A stretch of 64,000 nt of DNA, taken from positions 62,001 through 126,000 of the forward strand of contig DAHWSH010000002.1 in the NCBI GenBank assembly GCA_027338645.1, read 5' to 3'. Positions within the stretch are counted from its first letter, which is position 1. Every line of letters begins with the position of its first letter. This stretch comes from JAJZIH01 sp021785265 (GTDB taxonomy: Bacteria > Pseudomonadota > Gammaproteobacteria > JAKAQQ01). The translations under genes and the position numbers were made by a program. The notes under the pieces were generated by a model. That model ran no database searches. It saw nothing but the letters and a program-made list of their open reading frames with translations, and was not told the origin of the DNA. This document shows, piece after piece, positions 17,362-26,773 of the stretch.

Positions 17362-18699
17362 TCATCCGTCCTGCCCTTTCTTGGATTGCACCCGGCCACG
17401 TCGTTTCTGCAGGCGCTCGACCAACTTTCGTTCAAACCCCCGTTCCAAGGGTTCGTAAAAAATGGAACCCAGCAAAGGCTCGGGGAGGTAGGTCTGGCCA
17501 ACCGCATGCCCTCCTGGTTCGTTCGGATCATAGCGGTAACCTCGCCCATGACCCAATGTTCGGGCGTAGGCCGTAGGGGCATTACGGAGGTGCAAAGGGA
17601 CCGGCAGGGACCCGGTTTCCCGGATCCGGTCTCGCACGGCAGCATCCGCCCGGTAGACCGCATTGCTTTTTTCAGCCGCCGCAAGGTAAACCACGGCCTG
17701 GGCCAGTGCCAGCAAGCCTTCCGGCTCGCCCAGGCGTTCGTAGCTTTCCCAGGCATGGAGGGCGAGTCCCAATGCCGCCGGATCCGCATTGCCGATATCC
17801 TCCGAGGCGGCGCGGACCATCCGCCGTGCCACGACTCGCGGATCCCCTCCCGCATCGGTGAAGCGGGTCAACCAGTACAGCGCGGCATCGGGATCCGAAC
17901 CGCGGATGCTCTTGTGCAAGGCCGACAGCAGATCATAAAACCAGTCGCCTTCCCGATCCATGCGGGGGAGAATCCGGCCGATGGCCTGCTCCCAGTCTTT
18001 TGCTCCGACTTTCACCCGATCGCTCCCAGGAACGGCACTGTACACGAGCGCCTCGAGCCCCTGCAGGAGCTTTCGGGCATCTCCCTCGGCTGATTGAAGC
18101 GCACTCTTGCGCACATCCGGCTCCCACGAAACGGCAAGCCCCAATTTCTCCCGGCAGTAACATTCCGCGCGCTCGAGCAGGATCCCGAGCGTCTCTGGTT
18201 CCAGAGGATGGAGGGGGAAAACACGGACTCGGGAAAGGAGAGCGCCCGTCAGGGCAAATCCCGGGTTCTCGGTGGTTGCTCCCAGGAGAAACAGCGTTCC
18301 ATCTTCCAGGTAGGGCAAGAGAACATCCTGCTGGTTTTTCGAAAAGCGGTGGATCTCGTCGACAAAGAGGAGGGTGGGGAGGGACTCTTCCCGGCGGGCG
18401 GACTCAGCCGCCATCCGGAGTTCGCGAACCCCTGACTCCACGGCCGACAAGGACAAAAAAACCGCCTTCCATCTCGAGGCCAAAAGCCGCGCTAACGTAG
18501 TTTTCCCGGTCCCCGGCGGTCCCCAGAAAACCATCGAACTCGGCCGGTTCGCCCGGGATGACAAGGGTCCTCCGACCCCCCACAGATGCGCCTGGCCCAG
18601 GAAATCCTCGACACGCTGGGGTCGTAACTGCTCCGATAGGGGAAGCACTTCATGGCGCGACACATTCGTCACGCTCTCAGGGGTGGCCAATGACGGCAA
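17362..18699 (-). CDS. rarA: Replication-associated recombination protein A
   Basis: A 445-residue AAA+ ATPase of the RarA/MgsA/WRNIP1 group that acts at stalled replication forks. Seen are LSEQLRPQRVEDFLGQ, Walker A WGPPGTGKTTLA, Walker B LLFVDEIHRFSKNQQD, sensor ATTENPGF, and the C-terminal tetramerisation part with YRYDPNEPGGHAVGQTYLP. It follows lolA with a 23-base overlap, the common lolA-rarA order in gammaproteobacteria, downstream of ftsK. Confidence 0.95.
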   Translation of the reverse strand: MPSLATPESVTNVSRHEVLPLSEQLRPQRVEDFLGQAHLWGVGGPLSSRANRPSSMVFWGPPGTGKTTLARLLASRWKAVFLSLSAVESGVRELRMAAESARREESLPTLLFVDEIHRFSKNQQDVLLPYLEDGTLFLLGATTENPGFALTGALLSRVRVFPLHPLEPETLGILLERAECYCREKLGLAVSWEPDVRKSALQSAEGDARKLLQGLEALVYSAVPGSDRVKVGAKDWEQAIGRILPRMDREGDWFYDLLSALHKSIRGSDPDAALYWLTRFTDAGGDPRVVARRMVRAASEDIGNADPAALGLALHAWESYERLGEPEGLLALAQAVVYLAAAEKSNAVYRADAAVRDRIRETGSLPVPLHLRNAPTAYARTLGHGRGYRYDPNEPGGHAVGQTYLPEPLLGSIFYEPLERGFERKLVERLQKRRGRVQSKKGQDG

Positions 18700-19348
18700 C
18701 CCCTGACGGGATCTGAAGCCGGAATAACCGCGAACTGATGGGCGCGTTGACCCGGATGTGGGAAAACCGGATTTCGGTCTCCTCTCCCAAGCGATCCCAC
18801 AGCCTCATGACCCGCAGGGTCCTCCCCTGAAAACCGACCTCGATGCGCCGGAAGGTCCCATGAGGGGAGCGGGGAGTAAACCGGTACCACGCAAGGCGGC
18901 CGGTCATCCCGAGCTTGTGGATCACGAAAAGGTGGGACAAAGACCGCCTTCCAGCCAAGAGCATGGCCGGGGTCGAACCCAGATCATGGGAAAGGGGATG
19001 AACGGTCACCTGTTCGAGCGCGACATCGTACACCCAGAGTGAGTGGCCATTCGAGACAATGGTTTCGGCATTGGGCGTCTTGTAGACCCAGCGAAACCGG
19101 TTGGGTCTCTCGATCCAGACCCGTCCCTGATGATGTCGGTGGGTTTTGAGGGCAGGATCGGAGACGGTTTCTGAAAAATGAGCTGCAAAAGTCTTGATCC
19201 GATCGAGCCGGGCGAGAACGGGCATTCGGGCCTCACCTGCCTGAGCGAGAGCAGGGAGTAGACAGCACAGCCACACGCCGAATGCGATCCCGACCATCCC
19301 CAACCCTCGGACGGCTGGGCGAAATACGGTTTTCCGCTTAATCCTCAT
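18677..19348 (-). CDS. lolA: Outer-membrane lipoprotein carrier protein
   Basis: The periplasmic chaperone that carries lipoproteins from LolCDE to LolB. It is 223 residues with a signal peptide (about 14-36 with AQA cleavage). The mature part begins with LARLDRIKTFAAHFSETV and contains the QGRVWIERPNRFRWVY strand pair typical of LolA. The open frame is much longer upstream but that part shadows ftsK; ATG at 19348 overlaps the ftsK stop by 11 bases. It differs from the second LolA-like gene in the 44-54 kb cluster. Confidence 0.92.
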   Translation of the reverse strand: MRIKRKTVFRPAVRGLGMVGIAFGVWLCCLLPALAQAGEARMPVLARLDRIKTFAAHFSETVSDPALKTHRHHQGRVWIERPNRFRWVYKTPNAETIVSNGHSLWVYDVALEQVTVHPLSHDLGSTPAMLLAGRRSLSHLFVIHKLGMTGRLAWYRFTPRSPHGTFRRIEVGFQGRTLRVMRLWDRLGEETEIRFSHIRVNAPISSRLFRLQIPSGVAVIGHP

Positions 19349-21638
19349 GGGCAGAGGAAACCAGGACTTGTCGGAAGCCATTGGACTGGAGCGGACCGAC
19401 CAGGCCTTCGTGTTCCATGCGCTCCACCAGCCGGGCCGCACGGTTGTATCCGATTCTGAACCGGCGTTGCACCATCGAAACCGAGGCCCGTCGGGTCTCC
19501 AAAACCAGACGAACCGCCTCCGAATAAAACTCATCGTTCGCGTCTCCCGCAGGCTCAGGCAGCAATGGATCGGAGACCAACAGGGAGTCGGCCTCCTCAG
19601 CCACCTGCACCATGTCAATGTACTGTGGACTCCCGGCCTGCCGCAGCCAGTTGACCACGCGATGGACCTCGCTATCCGAAACATAGGCTCCATGGACACG
19701 CTGGGGCACTGTCTGGCCCGGAGGCAGGAACAGCATGTCCCCATTTCCGAGAAGGGCCTCGGCCCCATTCTGGTCAAGAATGATCCGGGAATCGGTCTTC
19801 GAGGTGATCTGGAAGGCAATGCGGGCTGGAATATTGGCCTTGATGAGGCCCGTGATGACGTCCACCGACGGCCGCTGCGTCGCCAGGATGAGATGCATCC
19901 CGGAGGCTCTCGCCTTCTGGGCCAGCCGGGCAAAGAGCTCATCCACCTTTTTCCCGAGAACCAGCATCAGGTCCGCCAGTTCATCCACCACCATCACAAT
20001 ATGAGGGAGGGGCTCCGGAGGAGGCGCCTCTAACCCACCCCCCACGGAACCCGGTGAACTCTCCGAAAGATAGAAACCAGAGCGCGGCTCTTTTGCCAGC
20101 TCATGAACCTTCCGGTTGTATCCGGCCAGGCTTCTCACACCATGCTCAGCCATCAGCTGGTAGCGTCGCTCCATCTCACGGATCGCCCATCGCAAAACCC
20201 CCGCCGTCTGCTTGCTATCGGTCACAACCGGCGTCAGAAGGTGAGGCACCCCTTGATAGACCGAAAGCTCGAGCATTTTGGGATCGACGAGGATCAGGCG
20301 AATCTGTTCGGGAGTGGATTTGTAAAGCAGGCTCAGGATCATCGCATTCAAGGCCACCGATTTCCCGGACCCCGTGGTACCGGCGATCAGCAAGTGCGGC
20401 ATGCGTTCGAGATCCGTCACGACGGGCTGCCCGCTGATATCTTTTCCCAGGGCCAGGGTCAAGGGGGACGTGGCCGACTCGTAGGCCCGCGAACAGAGAA
20501 TTTCCCCGAGGGTCACGATTTCTCGCTTCTCGTTAGGCACCTCGAGTCCCACGGCTGACTTTCCCGGAATGTTTTCGACCACCCGGACACTCACAACCGA
20601 CAGCGCGCGAGCCAGATCCTTGACCAGGCCGGTGATCTGGCTGACCTTGACCCCGGGGGCAGGCTCCAGTTCAAAACGAGTCACGACGGGTCCGGGGGTG
20701 ACGGCAGTCACTCGGGCGGCAATCCCGAAGTCCTTGAGCTTGAGCTCCACAATCCGGGACATGGCTGAAAGGGCCTGTTCCGAATAACGGCCCAAGGGTT
20801 CGGATGGCGTATCGAGGAGCGTCAAGGGAGGGCGTTCAACCCCACCGATCTCCTTGAACAGAATCTGCTGACGCTCCGTCTCAAGACGCAATCCGGGCTC
20901 CAGTCGCTCGACGGTGGGTTCAATCCGGACCTCGCTTCTCGGCGCACCGGGCTCGTCTGGATCCCATGGCTGAGGACGGGGCCTGGCGAGGGGGGGTTCC
21001 CGCCGTCGTCCCCGCTGGGAGATTACGGCCCAGAGACCGGCAAACCCCTGCTTCAGGGTGTCTCCCAGCCAGCGCAGCAATCCCAGCCACGACCAACGAG
21101 TGCTCAGGGAAATCCCGGCCAAGATCAAAGCGCCCAATAACAGGGCGGTTCCCCCGGGATTCAGAACCGCATCGCTCGAGCGCGCAAGCTCGAAACCGAT
21201 GATCCCTCCCGGACCCGCAGGCAACACGGAGATGGGATGCCAGACGGAGAAGAGACCGCTCAAGGCCACCACGGTCACCAGTCCACCACCGGTTCTGAGC
21301 CAGAACTCACGCCGGGAACGCAGGATCGGTGGTTTATGGATGAGCAGGCCCAACCCGGCCAAGAAGACCGGCACGAGATAGGCAGACCAGCCCCACAGCA
21401 AAAACAAAAGGTCAGAGGTCCAGGCGCCGAAGGGACCCATCCAGTTCTGGACCTCTGTTCCGGAGCCGGCAAAGGTAAAACTGTGATCGGACGGACTGTA
21501 ACTCAGCAAGGAGAGAAGAAGGATCGCAGCCAGGGAAAAACTGAGCCAGAGCAGACCCTCACGCACCCCATGGGCAAACTCGGCATTCCACAGGATGCGG
21601 GGCTTGCGGGGTAGAGTGGATTTCAGCCGGCGGCTGAT
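19338..21638 (-). CDS. ftsK: DNA translocase FtsK, possible ATC start
   Basis: The septal DNA pump that clears chromosome termini during division. Four or so N-terminal membrane helices are followed by a short linker (much shorter than E. coli), the alpha/beta motor with Walker A AGTTGSGKSVALN, VDELADLML and ATQRPSVDVITG, and a C-terminal winged-helix gamma domain (ASVSMVQRRFRIGYNRAARLVE) that reads KOPS. GTG at 21566 lacks a Shine-Dalgarno; 24 codons upstream an in-frame ATC at 21638 has GGAGGG six bases before it and restores a cytoplasmic head. That start is inferred. Confidence 0.85.
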   Translation of the reverse strand: MSRRLKSTLPRKPRILWNAEFAHGVREGLLWLSFSLAAILLLSLLSYSPSDHSFTFAGSGTEVQNWMGPFGAWTSDLLFLLWGWSAYLVPVFLAGLGLLIHKPPILRSRREFWLRTGGGLVTVVALSGLFSVWHPISVLPAGPGGIIGFELARSSDAVLNPGGTALLLGALILAGISLSTRWSWLGLLRWLGDTLKQGFAGLWAVISQRGRRREPPLARPRPQPWDPDEPGAPRSEVRIEPTVERLEPGLRLETERQQILFKEIGGVERPPLTLLDTPSEPLGRYSEQALSAMSRIVELKLKDFGIAARVTAVTPGPVVTRFELEPAPGVKVSQITGLVKDLARALSVVSVRVVENIPGKSAVGLEVPNEKREIVTLGEILCSRAYESATSPLTLALGKDISGQPVVTDLERMPHLLIAGTTGSGKSVALNAMILSLLYKSTPEQIRLILVDPKMLELSVYQGVPHLLTPVVTDSKQTAGVLRWAIREMERRYQLMAEHGVRSLAGYNRKVHELAKEPRSGFYLSESSPGSVGGGLEAPPPEPLPHIVMVVDELADLMLVLGKKVDELFARLAQKARASGMHLILATQRPSVDVITGLIKANIPARIAFQITSKTDSRIILDQNGAEALLGNGDMLFLPPGQTVPQRVHGAYVSDSEVHRVVNWLRQAGSPQYIDMVQVAEEADSLLVSDPLLPEPAGDANDEFYSEAVRLVLETRRASVSMVQRRFRIGYNRAARLVERMEHEGLVGPLQSNGFRQVLVSSAHED

Positions 21639-21650
21639 GGCAAACCCTCC

Positions 21651-22709
21651 TCAGGATTTCAGGAGAGCCGGATGCACGATGCGCCCGTTCTCCACATTGA
21701 CGCCACGCACGAGGGACTCCTGCTGCCGCCATGTCCCGTCAGCCAGACGCATCGCATAGGGGGTAATGGCCGCAGACAGCGCTTGGGAACTGGTCCGGGG
21801 AACGGCACCCGGCATATTGGTCACGGTGAAATGGGTGACTCCCTCCCACACATAAGTGGGTTTTTCATAGGTCGTCGGCACGGTGGATTCGATGCATCCG
21901 CCCTGATCCACCGAAATGTCGACCACGACACTCCCCGGCTGCATGGACTGCACCATCGTTTTGGAGATGACATGAGGAGCCTTCTCCCCGGTCACGAGCA
22001 CCGCACCGACCACGAGATCGGCCTGTGCCACGCTGCGGGCGACGTCTTCGGCATGGGCGTAGAGGGCCGTCACATTGGGTCCAAGCTGACGCATCTTTTC
22101 CAGCTTGTCAAGGTCGAGATCGAAAACGGTGACCTGGGCACCGAGTGCCGCTGCCACCTCGGCCGCGCTTCCTCCGGCCACACCCGCACCGACGATGGTG
22201 ACCCGTCCACGTCGTGCCGCGGTTACCCCCCCCAATAGAATCCCCTTGCCCCCCTCGGGCTGGTGCAGGAGGTGGGTGCCGATCTGGATGGACAGGCGAC
22301 CTGCAATGTCGCTCATCGGGGCCAAGAGCGGCAATCGCCGGTTCTCCTCGACGGTTTCGAAAGCAATGGCGGTGAGACCGATCCGCAGCAGCGCCTCGGT
22401 CAGTTTCGGCACCGGAGCCAGATGCAAGTAACAAAAGAGCAGATGATGGCGCGCCAGGCAGTCCAGATCTTCAGCAATCGGTTCCTTGACCTTGATGACG
22501 AGCTCGCTGTTTTCGAACAGCTCCCGGTGATTTTGGGCAATCCGACACCCCACCGACTGGTACAGGGCATCGGGATATCCGCTCTGAACACCCGCCTGGC
22601 TCTCGACCCAGACTTCATGTCCTCGTCTGGCCAGTTCGGCGGCCGCCGCCGGAATCAGGCCCACCCGGCCCTCTTTGGGTTTGAGTTCTCGGGGAATACC
22701 AACTCGCAT
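21651..22709 (-). CDS. ald: Alanine dehydrogenase
   Basis: A 352-residue NAD-dependent enzyme interconverting L-alanine with pyruvate and ammonia. MRVGIPRELKPKEGRVGLIP is the family N terminus with substrate Arg and Lys; VIKVKEPI and the Rossmann motif VGAGVAGGSAAEVA follow, then SVDQGGCIESTVPTTYEKPTY-type sequence with the catalytic region. Family length is about 370, so it is near complete. Its TGA is in the same frame as ftsK, one base string upstream of the ftsK Shine-Dalgarno. It is divergent from trxB. Confidence 0.94.
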   Translation of the reverse strand: MRVGIPRELKPKEGRVGLIPAAAAELARRGHEVWVESQAGVQSGYPDALYQSVGCRIAQNHRELFENSELVIKVKEPIAEDLDCLARHHLLFCYLHLAPVPKLTEALLRIGLTAIAFETVEENRRLPLLAPMSDIAGRLSIQIGTHLLHQPEGGKGILLGGVTAARRGRVTIVGAGVAGGSAAEVAAALGAQVTVFDLDLDKLEKMRQLGPNVTALYAHAEDVARSVAQADLVVGAVLVTGEKAPHVISKTMVQSMQPGSVVVDISVDQGGCIESTVPTTYEKPTYVWEGVTHFTVTNMPGAVPRTSSQALSAAITPYAMRLADGTWRQQESLVRGVNVENGRIVHPALLKS

Positions 22710-22888
22710 GGAAACCTACCTCGATGGCAGCCGCTCCAGCGATCCGGGATGGAGAGGCGTGATAGAATTCTCCCACTGGCCTGACGCATCCTCCCGAACT
22801 GCCCTGCATCAAGCCAAAAAGCAACGGGCCGCATGGCGCAAGGACGAAAGCGACTCATCCCGACCCTTCTGAGTGGTGAATTATACCC

Positions 22889-23839
22889 ATGCCTGACCTC
22901 AAACGCGCGAGAGTCCTGATCCTGGGATCCGGCCCGGCGGGCTATACCGCGGCGATTTACGCTGCGCGGGCCAATCTCAAGCCGCTTCTGGTCACGGGGG
23001 TGGATGCCGGCGGCCAGCTCATGACCACGACCGAGGTTGAAAACTGGCCGGGTGATCCGGAGCCCGTCCAGGGCCCCGACCTGATGGAACGTCTGCAGAA
23101 GCAGGTGGAACGACTGGGGACGGAGATCATTTTTGATCATATTCAGACGGTCCAGCTGGGAACTCCACCCTTTCATCTGACGGGAGATTCCTTCTCCTAC
23201 GAAGCCCAGTCTCTGATTATCGCCACCGGTTCGACGGCACGCTATCTCGGCCTGCCTTCGGAAACCCGGTACCGCGGACATGGTGTTTCCGCCTGTGCCA
23301 CCTGCGACGGGTTTTTCTTCCGGAACCAGGCGGTCGCCGTGGTCGGAGGCGGCAATACGGCGGTCACCGAGGCGCTGTATCTTTCCCACCTGGCCTCACG
23401 GGTTTACCTGGTCCATCGACGAAACCAGTTGCGGGCCGAGAAAACCCTCACGAGCCATCTTCTGGGAACGCCCAACATCGAGGTCTGCTGGGATCAGGAG
23501 GTCGCCCAAGTTCTGGGCGATGACCAGTCGGTCACGGGGCTCCGGTTGCGACACCTGTCGGGAACCGAACGGGTACTGGCCGTGCAGGGTGTTTTCATTG
23601 CCATCGGCCATACCCCGAACACCGCCATCTTTGAAGGACAACTGGAACTCCAGAATGGCTACATTGCAGTTCGTTCCGGCCAGTCCGGGCGTTTTACCGA
23701 AACCAGCGTCCCTGGTGTTTTTGCTGCGGGCGACGTGATGGATCACGTCTACCGTCAGGCCGTCACTTCGGCCGGAACCGGCTGCATGGCAGCGCTCGAT
23801 GCCGAACGCTATCTCGAGACGCGCCCCCCCCTGTCCTAG
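22889..23839 (+). CDS. trxB: Thioredoxin reductase
   Basis: A 316-residue FAD/NADPH enzyme reducing thioredoxin. It has the FAD motif LGSGPAGYTAAIYAA at 12-26, the redox pair CATC at 136-139 in SACATCDGFFF, the NADPH motif VVGGGNTAVTEA and the closing FAAGDVMDHVYRQAVTSAG-type stretch. Length equals the low-molecular-weight TrxR family. A strong hairpin lies just after the stop. It is divergent from ald with about 180 bases between. Confidence 0.95.
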   Translation: MPDLKRARVLILGSGPAGYTAAIYAARANLKPLLVTGVDAGGQLMTTTEVENWPGDPEPVQGPDLMERLQKQVERLGTEIIFDHIQTVQLGTPPFHLTGDSFSYEAQSLIIATGSTARYLGLPSETRYRGHGVSACATCDGFFFRNQAVAVVGGGNTAVTEALYLSHLASRVYLVHRRNQLRAEKTLTSHLLGTPNIEVCWDQEVAQVLGDDQSVTGLRLRHLSGTERVLAVQGVFIAIGHTPNTAIFEGQLELQNGYIAVRSGQSGRFTETSVPGVFAAGDVMDHVYRQAVTSAGTGCMAALDAERYLETRPPLS

Positions 23840-23844
23840 GGTCC

Positions 23845-23871
23845 GGCAGGAGGCGATCTTCGCCTCCTGCC
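23845..23871 (+). terminator. Hairpin after trxB
   Basis: A perfect 12-bp inverted repeat (GGCAGGAGGCGA and its complement) with a 3-base loop begins six bases after the trxB stop. It is stable enough to act as a terminator or mRNA-end stabiliser. No T run follows, so classic intrinsic termination is uncertain. Confidence 0.55.
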
Positions 23872-23982
23872 CTGAAGTGCAGGGTCCGTGATAGCAGGCG
23901 GAGTCCAAACAGTTGAAGAAGGAGACCGTATGATGCACAATTGCGGATGTTTTACCCCTGCCTCTGCGCCCTCTAGAACTCC

Positions 23983-24201
23983 ATGCCCAAAGAAGACAAC
24001 ATCGAAATGGAAGGAGTCGTGGTTGAGACCCTGCCGAACACGACCTTCCGAGTCAAGCTCGACAATGGGCACATCGTCCTCGCCCATATCTCGGGTCGCA
24101 TGCGGAAGAACTACATCCGGATTCTGACCGGGGACCGCGTCACGGTCCAGCTCACCCCCTACGACCTGAGCAAGGGCCGTATCACGTACCGGGGGCGCTA
24201 G
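23983..24201 (+). CDS. infA: Translation initiation factor IF-1
   Basis: A 72-residue OB-fold protein that occupies the A site of the 30S subunit during initiation. MPKEDNIEMEGVVVETLPN, AHISGRMRKNYIRILTGDRV and YDLSKGRITYR are near-invariant family blocks. The gene is preceded by about 140 bases that include the trxB hairpin. Its 3' end overlaps the convergent dehydratase gene by 20 bases. Confidence 0.98.
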   Translation: MPKEDNIEMEGVVVETLPNTTFRVKLDNGHIVLAHISGRMRKNYIRILTGDRVTVQLTPYDLSKGRITYRGR

Positions 24202-25171
24202 CGTCCTTTCTGAGGCTGGCCCACAGACCAGGATCGACGTTCCCTCCGGTCAGAATCAGTCCAACTCGGGCCCGTTCAGGCAGCGGAGTTCTGGAGAGAG
24301 CCGCGAGGACGGTTGCGGCCGAGGGCTCGACCACCATCCGCAACTCCTCGAAACCCCACCGGACGGCATTGCGGATCTCTGGGTCAGTCACGGTCAAAAC
24401 CTGATCCACCCATTTCTGGATGATCGGAAAGGTCAGGGTCCCCACGAAGGCACGTAGTCCATCCGCCACGGTATCCGGAGCCGGATGGGGGATCCGGGTG
24501 CCCGCCTCCAGCGAGCGCTGGGTGTCATTGGCTCCTTCGGGTTCGACCCCGATCAGTCGCAGACGGGGCCGTCGGGTACGAACCGTGACGGCCGTTCCGC
24601 TGATCAACCCTCCTCCGCCGATCGGCACGAACAACCAATCGAGATCCGGGATGTCATCCAGGAATTCGTCCGCGACCGTTCCCTGACCGGCCATCACGGC
24701 CGGATGGTCGTAGGGGTGAATCGCGACCCGCCCCCGTTCCTGAACCAGGCGGGCCAATGCTTCCTCACGGCCCTTTTGGGTTGGTTCACAGGTCACGAGT
24801 TCAGCCCCGTAATGGCGGATCAGATCCATTTTTTGCGGCGAGGCATTTTCAGGAACGACAACGGTTGCGGGGATACCCCGGGCTCGTGCGGCATAGGCCA
24901 CGGCGGTTCCATGGTTTCCGGAAGAATGAGTGGCGACTCCATAACGCGCCTCTGCTTCCGTCAGGCTCATGACGGCATTGAGGGCCCCGCGGATCTTGAA
25001 TGCCCCAATGGGCGTCAGGTTCTCACACTTGACATACACGCGGAGACCACGCTTGCCGGACCGCTCTTCAAAGGCATACCATCGATGGATCGGGGTCGGT
25101 TCGAGACCGTGGTGGCGGATGCGCGCGCGGGCACATTGGATGTCCGGATAATCAATCACAAATTGTGACAT
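24182..25171 (-). CDS. PLP-dependent threonine dehydratase-like enzyme
   Basis: A 329-residue fold-type II PLP enzyme. The Schiff-base lysine is K59 in PIGAFKIRGA; SSGNHGTAVAYAA binds the substrate carboxylate and GGGGLISG the PLP phosphate. There is no regulatory ACT domain, so it is the catabolic threonine dehydratase / serine racemase / hydroxyectoine EutB group rather than biosynthetic IlvA. The specific substrate is not readable. ATG at 25171 starts MSQFVIDYPDIQ. Confidence 0.85.
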   Translation of the reverse strand: MSQFVIDYPDIQCARARIRHHGLEPTPIHRWYAFEERSGKRGLRVYVKCENLTPIGAFKIRGALNAVMSLTEAEARYGVATHSSGNHGTAVAYAARARGIPATVVVPENASPQKMDLIRHYGAELVTCEPTQKGREEALARLVQERGRVAIHPYDHPAVMAGQGTVADEFLDDIPDLDWLFVPIGGGGLISGTAVTVRTRRPRLRLIGVEPEGANDTQRSLEAGTRIPHPAPDTVADGLRAFVGTLTFPIIQKWVDQVLTVTDPEIRNAVRWGFEELRMVVEPSAATVLAALSRTPLPERARVGLILTGGNVDPGLWASLRKDASAPGT

Positions 25172-25295
25172 GAGCGCTGGCCATAGTCATGGAAACGGGA
25201 TTCCGTGATTTTACGGGATTGCGGCCGGCGGGGGGCTGCCCCGGGACGGGTTCCTGTCGTATCATGTACGAGACCTCCAACGACTCGGGCCAGCC

Positions 25296-25655
25296 ATGGA
25301 CCAGATTCCTTCGATTTCCATTGATGAGCTTGAGCAGCGGATCGAATCCGGCGAGTCGATCACACTGCTCGATGTCCGCACGACGGAAGAGTATGAAAGA
25401 ATTCATGCGGTCGGGGCGCTTCTGATTCCTCTAGATGAGCTCACCGTACCGAACCTCAGGGAAAAGCTCAAACAGCACGCCTGCCCGCCGGAGGCACCGA
25501 TCTATGTGCTGTGCCACTCGGGTCGTCGGGCCATGAATGCCTGTGAACAGGTTTTTGAACATCTGCCCAACGTCGTCCACGTCCAGGGAGGAACCCTGGC
25601 TTGGGCACAGCAAGGTTTGCCCGTGGCTTCGGGGCCTGAACCGCAACCGTACTGA
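25296..25655 (+). CDS. Single-domain rhodanese-like sulfurtransferase
   Basis: A 119-residue single rhodanese domain. LLDVRTTEEYERIHAVGALLI is the CH2A region and the active loop is VLCHSGRRAM with C73 as the persulfide cysteine. Such proteins transfer sulfane sulfur to cyanide, thiols or other acceptors, in the cytoplasm as no signal peptide is seen. It precedes the MDR oxidoreductase by about 50 bases and may be cotranscribed. Confidence 0.9.
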   Translation: MDQIPSISIDELEQRIESGESITLLDVRTTEEYERIHAVGALLIPLDELTVPNLREKLKQHACPPEAPIYVLCHSGRRAMNACEQVFEHLPNVVHVQGGTLAWAQQGLPVASGPEPQPY

Positions 25656-25704
25656 CGGGGTTTAAACCGGTGGGGAGTATTCGAGTCAATCAGGGAAAAA
25701 CTCC

Positions 25705-26697
25705 ATGACCTTTAGTCTCCGCACCAATCTTCAGATGCATGCCGTGGTCTTGGACGCTTTTGGCGGACCGGAATCGCTGACCTATCGCCTCCAGCCTCGC
25801 CCCAAACCCGGTCCCGGATCACTGCTCGTCCGGGTCATGGCGGCATCCGTCAACCCCATCGACTACAAGATCCGGCTTAATGGGGCGTGGACCGACATTC
25901 GCCCCCCCGCGATCATCGGTGCCGATGCGGCGGGCGTGGTGGAAGAGACCGGAATCGGAGTGACCCGGTTCCGGAAAGGTGACGAGGTTTTCTACGCTGC
26001 AGAAATCTCGCAAATGACTCCGGGAACTTATGCGGAATACCATGTGGTTCCAGAAACTCTGGTTGCCTACAAACCCGGGAACCTGAGTTTTGTGGAAGCC
26101 GCGAGCCTACCCCTCGCGGCCTCGACCGCCTGGCAGGCACTGTTTGAACGGGGGCACATCGAGATTGGGGATACCGTCCTGATCCATGCCGGTTCGGGCG
26201 GTGTCGGTTCCGCGGCCATTCAGATGGCCAAGGCAGCCGGCGCACGGGTCATCACCACCTGCCGGAAGAGTAACGTGGACCTCGTGGTCCGGCTGGGAGC
26301 GGATGTCGCGATCGACTACCGTGTCGAAAATGTGGTCGATGCCGTCCGCAAGATTATCGGCGCCGATTCCGTCGATACCATTCTCGACACGGTGGGGGGG
26401 CCGGTTTTCGCCCAAAACCTCGAGTTGGTCAAACCCCGTGGACGGATCCTGAGCATCACGGCCAGTGAGACGCCGCTCAGGCGGGCTTACCAGAAAAATA
26501 TTGACCTCCATCTGATCCGTGCGACCCGTTCCGGATCCCTCATGGAAAAAATCGCACGCATGGTGGGGGCCGGACTGCTCAAACCGGTCGTCGATTCCGT
26601 CTACCCGATCGAAAGAACCGATGAAGCCCACGGGCGCATTGAAACCGGCGGAGTCCGGGGAAAAGTCGTCCTCTCCCTGGAAAGCCTAAGCTCCTAA
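25705..26697 (+). CDS. Zinc-independent MDR oxidoreductase (quinone reductase type)
   Basis: A 330-residue medium-chain dehydrogenase/reductase. The GroES-like N-terminal half has VMAASVNPIDYKIRL and GADAAGVVEETG but no structural-zinc cysteine cluster and no catalytic zinc ligands, as in quinone oxidoreductases. The cofactor fold shows HAGSGGVGSAAIQMAK. NADPH use and quinone or enone substrates are family expectations. The start at 25705 has an upstream AGGGA; an ATG 10 codons later is nearer to homologue starts but has no Shine-Dalgarno. Confidence 0.88.
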   Translation: MTFSLRTNLQMHAVVLDAFGGPESLTYRLQPRPKPGPGSLLVRVMAASVNPIDYKIRLNGAWTDIRPPAIIGADAAGVVEETGIGVTRFRKGDEVFYAAEISQMTPGTYAEYHVVPETLVAYKPGNLSFVEAASLPLAASTAWQALFERGHIEIGDTVLIHAGSGGVGSAAIQMAKAAGARVITTCRKSNVDLVVRLGADVAIDYRVENVVDAVRKIIGADSVDTILDTVGGPVFAQNLELVKPRGRILSITASETPLRRAYQKNIDLHLIRATRSGSLMEKIARMVGAGLLKPVVDSVYPIERTDEAHGRIETGGVRGKVVLSLESLSS

Positions 26698-26773
26698 AAT
26701 CATCGGCGCCCGAGGCGACGGTTCACGGGACCCGGCAGGACGGCGGTAAACCGGCCGTTCTATGAAGAGTCGC

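Noticed and set aside
21651..21653. In-frame TGA between ald and ftsK as possible selenocysteine or readthrough
   Set aside because: Both proteins are complete without fusion, there is a Shine-Dalgarno right after the stop, and no SECIS-like hairpin was seen.
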